Under the pieces are notes generated by a model. It searched no databases. It saw only the letters and a list, made by a program, of their open reading frames with translations, and was not told the origin of the DNA. Below, one piece after another: positions 1 through 5,563 of a stretch of 10,762 bases of DNA. Within the stretch, counting starts at the first letter, position 1. Every line of letters begins with the position of its first letter. Source of the stretch: JAOUEA01 sp035550775 (lineage in GTDB: Bacteria > Actinomycetota > UBA4738 > HRBIN12). The stretch is taken from the NCBI GenBank assembly GCA_035550775.1, contig DASZOO010000084.1, positions 1-10,762 of the forward strand, written 5' to 3'. Made by a program: the position numbers and the translations under genes.

Positions 1-78
1 GGTGTCTCGTTCGCACATCGCCAACGGACATCCGCATGTATTGGCGGCGACGACCGGGTCGAAGTTCCAGATCTCCAT
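1..78 (-). CDS. N-terminus of an unidentified Cys-rich protein (cut by window edge)
   Basis: An open frame on the minus strand starts with ATG at 78 and runs off the left edge after 26 codons. It begins MEIWNFDPVV and contains the cluster CGCPLAMC, giving three cysteines within eight residues. A very strong purine-rich ribosome-binding site (GGAAGGGAGGGG) lies just upstream, at about 81-92, which is the main reason to accept the start. There is no signal peptide or membrane segment in the visible part. I do not recognise the family. A metal-binding or redox protein, or the precursor of a modified peptide, would fit a closely spaced cysteine cluster, but too little is visible to choose. A tandem repeat resembling a PHO box lies 81 bp upstream of the start. 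Confidence 0.5.
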   Translation of the reverse strand, partial: MEIWNFDPVVAANTCGCPLAMCERDT

Positions 79-158
79 CGCCCCTCCCTTCCCGCGTGGT
101 TCTCGCGCATGATGTCGTCGCCCGCAGTGTGCGATCGGAAGGGGTCTCGGGGGTTGTC

Positions 159-180
159 GCAGGATGAAGGGAGGATGAAC
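159..180 (-). promoter_or_regulatory. Tandem 11-bp direct repeat resembling a PHO box
   Basis: Read on the minus strand, two adjacent 11-nt units occur, GTTCATCCTCC then CTTCATCCTGC, sharing TTCATCCT in register. An 11-bp repeat with a TTCA(T/C)C core is the arrangement bound by OmpR/PhoP-type response regulators, and it is close to the GTTCA-type units of the Streptomyces PHO box. It lies in the 123-bp gap upstream of the truncated gene at 1-78 and just beyond the 3' end of the PAP2 gene, so it would act on the left-edge gene. The binding role is inferred; only the repeat is seen. No clear -10 or -35 pair could be picked out between the repeat and the start codon. Confidence 0.35.
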
Positions 181-203
181 TCCTGATCGTTCCCCGACGC
201 CCT

Positions 204-902
204 TCAGGTTCGGGATCCGAGGTCCCGGGGAGCGTCCAGCGGGTCCGGCCGTCGAACACGAGCAGTCGCGATGGGAACCAGCACCGCGGCCCAGAACACC
301 CCGATCGCGAGACCCCCGATCACGTCGGTGAACCAATGCAGCCGGAGGTAGAACTGCGCCATCGCCGTGGCGCACACGGCGGTCGCCGCGAGGATCGAGG
401 CGGCCACGGCCAACCGCCGGCCGTACAGGATCGCGACGACCACGACGGCGACGCCCACCACGGCGGACACGCGAGCCACATGCGCGGACGGGAAGGAGAC
501 GCCGATCGGGTGCTCCGGATCGAGCCAGAATCGAGGAGACACCCGGCCGACCACCTGCTTGAGAGCGAACGCCGTCATCGTCGCCCCCAGCAGCGCCACG
601 AGGATCAGGACGAGCGGCCACCACGTCCGCCAGACGACGACGAAGACGCCGCCGATGGCCAGGGCCGCCGCGAGCGCGCCGGTCATGGTGCCGGGAAGCC
701 CGAGGACCCGGTGCCACTCCTCGGGCACATCCGGTGAGCCGAGGCCGAGCCCCGCATCGATCCACCGATCGAGACGGAGCGGCGCGTCGTCCTTGAGGAA
801 CAGGACGACGAGCGCGACGCCGACGACGAGCGCTGCCAGGGCGACCGCCGACGAGCCGGCCAGGATCGACCGGGAGCCGGAGCCGCCGATCCGACTTCCC
901 AC
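204..902 (-). CDS. PAP2-family membrane phosphatase-like protein with altered active site
   Basis: This is a 232-aa protein with about six hydrophobic segments and the three-motif layout of the PAP2/phosphatidic acid phosphatase superfamily, whose members dephosphorylate lipid phosphates such as undecaprenyl pyrophosphate at the membrane. Numbering from the GTG at 902, motif 1 is KQVVGRVSP (K115), motif 2 is PSAH (H141) and motif 3 is AQFYLRLHWFTD (H189, D193). The catalytic histidines and Asp are kept. Compared with the family patterns K-x6-RP, PSGH and SR-x5-H-x3-D, however, the motif 1 Arg is Ser, Gly is Ala, and Ser-Arg is Ala-Gln. The phosphate-holding arginines are therefore missing and activity is uncertain. 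I chose GTG 902 because GGGGGAG lies 9 nt upstream; a TTG at 938 is the alternative. It is the last gene of the envelope cluster, 68 bp after the CapA-like gene. Confidence 0.85.
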   Translation of the reverse strand: MGSRIGGSGSRSILAGSSAVALAALVVGVALVVLFLKDDAPLRLDRWIDAGLGLGSPDVPEEWHRVLGLPGTMTGALAAALAIGGVFVVVWRTWWPLVLILVALLGATMTAFALKQVVGRVSPRFWLDPEHPIGVSFPSAHVARVSAVVGVAVVVVAILYGRRLAVAASILAATAVCATAMAQFYLRLHWFTDVIGGLAIGVFWAAVLVPIATARVRRPDPLDAPRDLGSRT

Positions 903-970
903 ACGACGAGTCTCCCCCTCGGACCCGAGATGCGGCAAGCCCTGCCGGTCGTGGGCGGGTCGAGGCTCCC

Positions 971-2341
971 CTACAGGGGCGTCACGAGACCGGTTCCGTC
1001 GTCGGATTTCACCGCCACCCCGAAGGGCTCCGACATCGTCCGCACCTCGTCGAGGATCGACTCGGCCACGTCGGGCGCCGGCGTCCTCGGCACCCCGCGG
1101 CGGGTCGGCGGCTCGTCACGCCCCAGGTCGACCGGGTGGAGCCGGAGCTCCTCGAGCCCGTCGGGACCGAGCCGGACCCTGGGGAGCATGCCGCGGAACG
1201 TGGCATCGGTGCCGAACGCGTCCTCGTTCAGCAGCCCCAGCAGGTCCGCATCGGTCACGATCGCCGGATCGTCGAACCGCTCCCGGATGAGCTCGCGGCT
1301 CTCGTCGTAGAAGTACCGCTGGATCGGCTCCTGCAGGTCGCACCACAGGAAGTTGCCGGGGCCGTAGACGATCGGCCGGTCCCGGTACAGCTCGACCGGC
1401 GCGAGGTGATGCGGGCCGCTGATCGCCACCACGTCGGCCCCGTGGTCGATCGCCGAGTGCGCCCACGCCCGCAGGAACGCCGGCGGATCGTCGGGCCGGC
1501 CGTCCCCCTGGTGCGCGTGCGCGGCCGCCACGACCAGATCGGCGTGCTGGGAAGCGAGCCTGATCGCGCGCATGTTCTCACCGAGCGCTTCCTCGTCGGG
1601 CTCGTTCCGGACCTCCATCTCGTCGCCGAGCTCGAAGCGGCGTCCGTACAGCTCGAGGGTGGAAGGCGGATCGCCGGCGTCGTCGATGTGCTGCGCGAGC
1701 CACGCCACGTCGCCCTCGGGGTGCACACGGCGGACCGCCACCAGTGCGCGCATCACGTCGGGCGTCACCACTACGGTCGTTCGCACCGGCACGGTGAACA
1801 CCCCCGGTCGTGCCGGCACCTCCCCGAACGCGTCGAGCGCGGCTGCGATCGCGCTCGCGGGGCTGGTGGTCATCGACACCACGCCGAGCCGGCCCGCGTC
1901 GCTCTCGAGGTACCGGGGCGCGCGCGCCGAGGCCAGGGTCGCGCCGGCTCCCGCGTGCACGAGCGCCGCTTCCTCGAGCCAGAGCCCCGTCTCGAGCAGC
2001 CCTCCCGCGCCCCAATCGGTGGAGTGGTTGTTGGCGCGGCCGAACACGTCGAATCCCAACGCGCGCAGATCGAGCGCAGCATCGGGATCCGCACGCACCG
2101 CCCAGTCGTCGGGCAGGCCCGACGGCGCGCCGGCGGTCTCGGCGAGGTCGACGATCGACGTCTCGAGGTTGCCGAAGGCCACGTCGGCTCCTCGCAGCAG
2201 CGTCACGACATCGGCGAACGCCCGGTCGACGCCGACCATGGGGAGCAGCGGGCGCGTGACGATGCAGTCGCCCGCGACCGCGACGGTGAACGAGCCTCGA
2301 AGCGTCGTGCCGATGTCGTCGACCCGTGCCACGGGCAGCAT
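971..2341 (-). CDS. CapA-family metallophosphatase-like protein (PGA_cap)
   Basis: This 456-aa protein has the CapA/PgsA (poly-gamma-glutamate capsule) family signature. Motifs in order are GDC near 24-26, GNLETS near 57-62, ANNHSTDWG at 103-111, AHAHQ at 274-278, GADVVAISGPHH at 301-312 and YGPGNFLW at 326-333. These are the metal-ligand motifs of the calcineurin-like fold used by CapA proteins, which support anionic polymer synthesis or surface attachment; the exact reaction is unsettled even in studied members. The usual GHHPH motif is SGPHH here. The domain seems interrupted by a long segment (about 165-260). There is no signal peptide or membrane segment at the N-terminus. ATG 2341 is the first start in frame and has only a weak ribosome-binding site. 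The gene follows the L,D-transpeptidase stop by 30 bp, suggesting one transcript. No capB or capC partner is in the window, so a true PGA capsule role is not supported. Confidence 0.85.
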   Translation of the reverse strand: MLPVARVDDIGTTLRGSFTVAVAGDCIVTRPLLPMVGVDRAFADVVTLLRGADVAFGNLETSIVDLAETAGAPSGLPDDWAVRADPDAALDLRALGFDVFGRANNHSTDWGAGGLLETGLWLEEAALVHAGAGATLASARAPRYLESDAGRLGVVSMTTSPASAIAAALDAFGEVPARPGVFTVPVRTTVVVTPDVMRALVAVRRVHPEGDVAWLAQHIDDAGDPPSTLELYGRRFELGDEMEVRNEPDEEALGENMRAIRLASQHADLVVAAAHAHQGDGRPDDPPAFLRAWAHSAIDHGADVVAISGPHHLAPVELYRDRPIVYGPGNFLWCDLQEPIQRYFYDESRELIRERFDDPAIVTDADLLGLLNEDAFGTDATFRGMLPRVRLGPDGLEELRLHPVDLGRDEPPTRRGVPRTPAPDVAESILDEVRTMSEPFGVAVKSDDGTGLVTPL

Positions 2342-2371
2342 CGTACGCCGCCGACCGAGCCGACGCGCTCG

Positions 2372-3226
2372 TCAGTGGCGGATCACGACGGTGGACCCCA
2401 TCTGGATGGCACGCAGCCGCTCCATCTGCGGGTTGTACACGCGCGGGCAGCCGTAGGACACCCGTTGACCGCGGTCGCTCGCGTGGGAGGTGCCGTGGAT
2501 CGCCATGCGACCACCGCCCGGCCAGTACGTGAGCACCTCGGAGAACCCGGAGAGCCCGAGCAGGTACGAGCCGTACGGACCGGAGGCATCGCGCGGGTTC
2601 AGATGGGCCCACACGAAGAACCGGCCGGTCGTCGTCGGGGTGCGACGCGACCCGATGCCGACCGTGAACCGGTGGCGGAGCTTCCCGTCCCGGTAGTGAC
2701 GGAGCTCCCTCCGGGAGAGGTCCACCACGACGAAGTGCCGGATGCGGTCGAAGGTGACGTCGCTCCCCTTGATCCACCCGGTCGAACCGTTGGGCTCGAC
2801 GCCGAGCAGGATCCGATACCAGGTCGTCTCCTTGCGCACGCGCACATCACGAACGGGGAACGCGATGCGCTGGCCCCAGGGGTTCAGCGCATCGATGCTC
2901 CGGCGCCTGGTGGCCTCCCGCGACCCGGCGTACACCCTGAGCCGATCGCTCGTCGCCCGCACCGCCCACGCCGATCGTTCGACTGACTTCGGGGCCGGCA
3001 CCGAGGCCTGCGGGGGCTCTTCCGCCGTGTGAGTCGCCTCCCCCTCGGCCACCTCGAGGAACTCACGGGGCGAGGGTGTCGGCTCCACAGAGGACGGCGA
3101 TGCTGCCTGAGCGGGAAGCTCGTGCGCCGAGGCCGGCCCGTCTGGGAAATCGCCACAGCTCGCGCAGAGCAGGGCCAACAGGGCGAGCAGGACCAAGCCT
3201 GCGGCCATGGGTCGTCGGGGGGCCAT
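2372..3226 (-). CDS. L,D-transpeptidase lipoprotein (SH3b + YkuD)
   Basis: This 284-aa protein is predicted to make 3-3 peptidoglycan cross-links or attach proteins to the wall from the outer face of the membrane. Residues 1-24 form a signal peptide (RRP, then a Leu-rich core) ending in a lipobox-like CASC, so Cys24 is the likely lipidated residue, although Cys at -3 is not the usual residue. A Pro/Glu/Ser-rich linker follows (about 25-80). Next is an SH3-like wall-binding domain (about 95-160, with WYRILL and NGSTGWIKGSDV), then a YkuD catalytic domain (163-284). The active site is visible as H244 (IHGT) and SYGCPR with nucleophile Cys260 and Arg262; Pro261 replaces the usual Ile/Val. It is the first gene of the envelope cluster and is divergent from tRNA-Leu. 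ATG 3226 is used; an in-frame ATG at 3208 would shorten the n-region. Confidence 0.92.
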   Translation of the reverse strand: MAPRRPMAAGLVLLALLALLCASCGDFPDGPASAHELPAQAASPSSVEPTPSPREFLEVAEGEATHTAEEPPQASVPAPKSVERSAWAVRATSDRLRVYAGSREATRRRSIDALNPWGQRIAFPVRDVRVRKETTWYRILLGVEPNGSTGWIKGSDVTFDRIRHFVVVDLSRRELRHYRDGKLRHRFTVGIGSRRTPTTTGRFFVWAHLNPRDASGPYGSYLLGLSGFSEVLTYWPGGGRMAIHGTSHASDRGQRVSYGCPRVYNPQMERLRAIQMGSTVVIRH

Positions 3227-3317
3227 GGGGGCCCATCATTCCAGACGGAGGGCCTCTCGAACAGCACTCACCGGTGGCGACGACGTCGAGCCCGGCGCAG
3301 GTAGCCTTGGCCTGCAC

Positions 3318-3401
3318 GCGAGAGTGGCGGAATCGGCAGACGCGCCGGGTTTAGGACCCGGTGCCCGCAAGGGCGTGGGAGTTCGAGTCTCCCCTCTCGC
3401 A
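3318..3401 (+). tRNA. tRNA-Leu (anticodon UAG)
   Basis: A complete class II tRNA cloverleaf can be folded by hand. The acceptor stem is GCGAGAG (3318-3324) with CTCTCGC (3394-3400), discriminator A3401. The D arm begins GCGG at 3327. The anticodon stem is CCGGG/CCCGG with loop TTTAGGA, placing TAG at 3352-3354. A long variable arm GCCC-GCAA-GGGC (3363-3374), typical of Leu, is followed by T arm GGGAG-TTCGAGT-CTCCC (3377-3393). It decodes CUA and other CUN leucine codons. The 3' CCA is not encoded (ACCG follows), so it must be added enzymatically. A weak -10-like TAGCCT lies at 3302-3307, without a convincing -35. Confidence 0.97.
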
Positions 3402-3413
3402 CCGTCGCTCTGA

Positions 3414-3435
3414 CCTGCGCATCGCGAGCCGCAGG
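3414..3435 (+). terminator. Possible hairpin after tRNA-Leu
   Basis: CCTGCG (3414-3419) can pair with CGCAGG (3430-3435) across a 10-nt loop, 13 nt after the tRNA end. There is no T-run, so it is at best a weak terminator or a processing structure. Confidence 0.2.
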
Positions 3436-3478
3436 CATGGAAGCTCAGACGCTCCTGAAGCGCTCGTCCGCTCTGCGA

Positions 3479-3600
3479 GGGAACGAGGACTGCCTGTATG
3501 CGTTCGGCGGTGGCGCCGACATCGTGAACGGTGGCCCGGCAGGGATCCCTATCGGGCCGACGGCTCGGACACGCTGATCGGCGTCGAGCGTGCGGTTCCG
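3479..3600 (+). pseudogene. Frameshifted remnant of an RTX/haemolysin-type Ca-binding repeat
   Basis: Between tRNA-Leu and the SnoaL-like gene, one plus-strand frame reads GNEDCLYAFGGGADIVNGG (3479-3535). This has the Gly/Asp spacing of RTX nonapeptide calcium-binding repeats. After PAG the similarity continues in a different frame as DPYRADGSDTLIGVERAV (3544-3597), like the GxDTLxGxE stretches that accompany such repeats. One base deleted near 3542-3544 would account for the frame change. In the first frame the only ATG (3437) gives a 46-codon peptide ending TGA 3577 that lacks the second half. No secretion signal, long RTX array or C-terminal domain is present. I read it as a decayed piece of a secreted calcium-binding protein. 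A chance resemblance in GC-rich DNA remains possible, since only one repeat unit is clear. Confidence 0.4.
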
Positions 3601-3640
3601 CTCTGCCCGCCTTCCTCGCTCGCGACCAGGATCCGGCTCC

Positions 3641-4069
3641 TCACTCGGGAGCGGGCAGCTGCTTCGACTTCCACTCCTCCACTTGCCGGGCGACCTCGGC
3701 GGCGTTGAACCACGCGTTCTCCCGTGCGATCAAGCCGTCACGGAGCTCGAAGACGTGGAGGATCCTGATGCTGACCGGCGCTCCCCCGCCCTCGATGCCC
3801 GACCATGAGCCGTGCACATGGCCGGTCAGGATCGACTCGTCCACGACCACGTTGCCGTCGTCGGCCGAGACGCGCCACACCGTCTCCAGACGCACGTCGG
3901 GGATCGCATCGATGATGCCCGAGTACACGGCGCCGACGTTCTCCTTGCCTCGGAACGGCGAGTGGGGATGCGTGACGTCATCCCAGACGATGTCGTCGGT
4001 GTACGTGGCGAGCGTGCCTTCCACGTCGTGAGCGTTCTCAGCAGCGAAATGTCGGTCGATGATGTCCAC
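3641..4069 (-). CDS. SnoaL/NTF2-like fold protein
   Basis: This 142-aa protein has the length and pattern of the SnoaL-like (NTF2-superfamily) cone-fold proteins. An N-terminal helix (RHFAAENAHDVEGTLATYTDD) leads into DIVWDDVTHPHSPFRGKENV, then VRLETVWRVSADDGNVVVDE, GHVHGSWSGI, SIRILHVFELRDGLI and ENAWFN. Members include polyketide cyclases, small isomerases, dehydratases and many uncharacterised proteins, so no reaction can be assigned. It is cytoplasmic, with no signal or membrane segment. The start is GTG 4069, with TAAGGAGA about 8 nt upstream. The TAA in that site is also the stop of a possible 48-codon reading frame upstream, which would couple the two. The gene diverges from the flavoprotein at 4445. 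Confidence 0.85.
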   Translation of the reverse strand: MDIIDRHFAAENAHDVEGTLATYTDDIVWDDVTHPHSPFRGKENVGAVYSGIIDAIPDVRLETVWRVSADDGNVVVDESILTGHVHGSWSGIEGGGAPVSIRILHVFELRDGLIARENAWFNAAEVARQVEEWKSKQLPAPE

Positions 4070-4081
4070 GTGCGCGTCTCC

Positions 4082-4228
4082 TTACTCGGGATGGCGTCCG
4101 GTCGGCGGTGCCCCGACGAACATCAGCCATCGCCCGAGGCTTCCATCGACCTGCCCGGCGCTCAACGGCACGGTGAACAGAAGGGCCATGCCCGCGGCGA
4201 GGAACGAGGTGGAGAGCGAGAGGGTCAC
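4082..4228 (-). CDS. Possible 48-aa hydrophobic small protein
   Basis: A minus-strand frame from GTG 4228 to TAA 4082 encodes 48 residues. A hydrophobic stretch runs from about residue 3 to 24 (FLAAGMALLFTVPLSAG at 9-25), followed by LGRWLMFVGAPP and a charged end (GRHPE). Most codons end in G or C, as in neighbouring real genes. Its stop lies inside the ribosome-binding site of the SnoaL-like gene (TAAGGAG), a common sign of a coupled upstream gene. Against it, no clear ribosome-binding site precedes the GTG, a TAG lies four codons upstream so the frame cannot be extended, and the sequence is not recognised. A membrane-inserted peptide is the best guess. Confidence 0.35.
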   Translation of the reverse strand: MTLSLSTSFLAAGMALLFTVPLSAGQVDGSLGRWLMFVGAPPTGRHPE

Positions 4229-4338
4229 GCGCTGACGCTAGCGACGAGCGTCGTTCCCTTCAAGGAGCGCGCGCTTCATCAGGACGGCCACGCGACCAAG
4301 TCGCCCTGCGTGAGTCCCCCCGCGCCGTCGAGCGGGAC

Positions 4339-4354
4339 GACGAGGTACCTCGTC
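4339..4354. promoter_or_regulatory. Perfect 16-bp palindrome, candidate operator
   Basis: GACGAGGTACCTCGTC is its own reverse complement with no spacer. It lies in the 375-bp divergent gap between the SnoaL-like gene and the flavoprotein, about 90 bp before the flavoprotein GTG. Gapless palindromes of this size are typical sites for dimeric repressors such as TetR, MarR or GntR types. The regulatory role is inferred. No repressor gene is adjacent. Confidence 0.35.
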
Positions 4355-4444
4355 CGGCGAGGACTGTGGCGGATGTGTGGCGCCTCGGTGGCCTTCCCGC
4401 GGCATCGGTTCCCTCGCAAGGGCCGGCGGCACATCCTGGGAGTC

Positions 4445-5530
4445 GTGGTCGATGTCGAGATCGTGGGCGCGAGCTTCGCCGGGCTCGCCTGTGCCCGCAC
4501 CACGGCATCGCGAGGCCTGCGGACGGTCGTCTGGGAACGCAAGCGCGACCCGGGCGATGCGGTCAGGACCACCGGCCTGTTGGTGAAGGAAGCCGCGGAG
4601 GAGGAGGACTTCCCGACCGAACTGGTGCGTCGGATCCACGGCGTCCGTCTGTACGGACCGTCGCTCCGGTGGATCGATCTCGATGCTCCCGGCTACTATT
4701 TCCTCGCGACCGACACCCCTGCGTTGCTGCGCTCGATGGCCGATCGCGCCCGGACCGCAGGTGCGGAGGTCAGATGCGGCCGGGCCTTCGACGTCGCGGA
4801 GCGCTCGGCACGCGTGTTGGTGGGTGCCGATGGCCCGCGTTCCGGCGTCGCCAGGCACGCCGGGCTTGGAACGAACCGACGGTTCCTCGCCGGGGTGGAA
4901 GCGGAGCTCGAGGGAGCCGTCGACCTCGAGGAGCGTCTCCACGTCTTCCTCGATCCCGAGCTCGCCCCCGGATACATCGGGTGGGTGGTCCCCGGCCTGG
5001 GCCTCACGCAGGTCGGTCTCGCGGCCCGCGGCCCGGCGAGGCCCGACCTCGATCGATTCATCGAACGGGTGAAGGCGGTGGTCGACCTCTCCTCCACCAG
5101 CCGGGTGGGCACCCGCGGGGGTCTCATCCCCGTCGGCGGCACCGTACGGCCGTTCGCGACGCGCGACACGGTGCTCGTCGGTGACGCGGCCGGCCTCGTG
5201 TCGCCGCTCACGGCCGGCGGCATCCACACGGCGCTCCGATCCGGCCGCGCCGCCGGACTCGCGATCGCGAGCTACCTGCTCGACGGAGGTCCGGCGCTCG
5301 ATCGGGCGTTGACCCGCGTCTACCCCAGCTTCCGCGGGAAGCTCCCGATGCGCGCGGTCATGGACCTTCATCCGCCCAACGCATTGATCGACCTCGCCCT
5401 CGGGAGCCCATGGTTCCGGGCCCTCGCGCAGGCGATCTTCTTCCACCATCGGGGTCTGCTCTCGGGCGAGGCCTGGCGCGACCTGGGCCCGGCGCTCGTG
5501 TCGGCATCGAGGTCGCGGCCGACGCGATGA
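4445..5530 (+). CDS. FAD-dependent oxidoreductase, geranylgeranyl reductase-like family
   Basis: This 361-aa flavoprotein belongs to the PHBH-fold group that includes geranylgeranyl reductases and related prenyl-lipid enzymes. Visible motifs are the N-terminal dinucleotide-binding loop GASFAG (8-13) with acidic residue E31 ending the second strand, GADGPRS (127-133), GYIGWVVP (176-183), which resembles the YxWxFP motif of geranylgeranyl reductases, and the FAD-ribityl motif VGDAAGLVSP (245-254). Likely chemistry is hydride transfer to, or oxidation of, a hydrophobic substrate such as a polyprenyl chain or quinone; the substrate is not known. GTG 4445 places the Rossmann strand right at the N-terminus as usual. 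GGGAG sits only 2 nt upstream, too close to be ideal. An in-frame ATG at 4373 would add 24 residues unlike the family. The gene is divergent from the SnoaL-like gene and convergent with the cyclase gene, so probably monocistronic. Confidence 0.85.
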   Translation: MVDVEIVGASFAGLACARTTASRGLRTVVWERKRDPGDAVRTTGLLVKEAAEEEDFPTELVRRIHGVRLYGPSLRWIDLDAPGYYFLATDTPALLRSMADRARTAGAEVRCGRAFDVAERSARVLVGADGPRSGVARHAGLGTNRRFLAGVEAELEGAVDLEERLHVFLDPELAPGYIGWVVPGLGLTQVGLAARGPARPDLDRFIERVKAVVDLSSTSRVGTRGGLIPVGGTVRPFATRDTVLVGDAAGLVSPLTAGGIHTALRSGRAAGLAIASYLLDGGPALDRALTRVYPSFRGKLPMRAVMDLHPPNALIDLALGSPWFRALAQAIFFHHRGLLSGEAWRDLGPALVSASRSRPTR

Positions 5531-5533
5531 ATA

Positions 5534-5551
5534 CCGGCCGCAGGGTGCCGG
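5534..5551. terminator. Possible bidirectional hairpin between convergent genes
   Basis: CCGGC (5534-5538) pairs with GCCGG (5547-5551) around an 8-nt loop in the 33-bp gap between the stop codons of the flavoprotein (+) and the cyclase-ATPase (-). The position fits a shared terminator, but the stem is short and has no T-run on either side. Confidence 0.3.
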
Positions 5552-5563
5552 GAGGTGCGCCGG

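Noticed and set aside
109..186. A 25-codon plus-strand frame in the left intergenic gap
   Set aside because: It has no ribosome-binding site and unremarkable composition, and it overlaps the repeat that is better explained as regulatory.
1136..2986. A 616-codon open frame on the plus strand across the CapA-like and L,D-transpeptidase genes
   Set aside because: It spans two real genes and the gap between them and has low-complexity composition. It is a shadow of high third-position GC.
3204..3230. Direct repeat GGCCATGGG at the L,D-transpeptidase start
   Set aside because: It arises from two Met-Ala codon pairs (M1 and M7) with similar codon use, and no regulatory meaning is needed.
3318..3401. 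tRNA-Leu as an active integration (att) site
   Set aside because: I saw no second copy of the tRNA 3' end in the window and no integrase or mobile gene; only the RTX remnant hints at past change.
3812..4444. In-frame upstream extension of the flavoprotein gene
   Set aside because: The extension runs antisense through the SnoaL-like gene and has no family similarity; the dinucleotide-binding strand begins right after GTG 4445.
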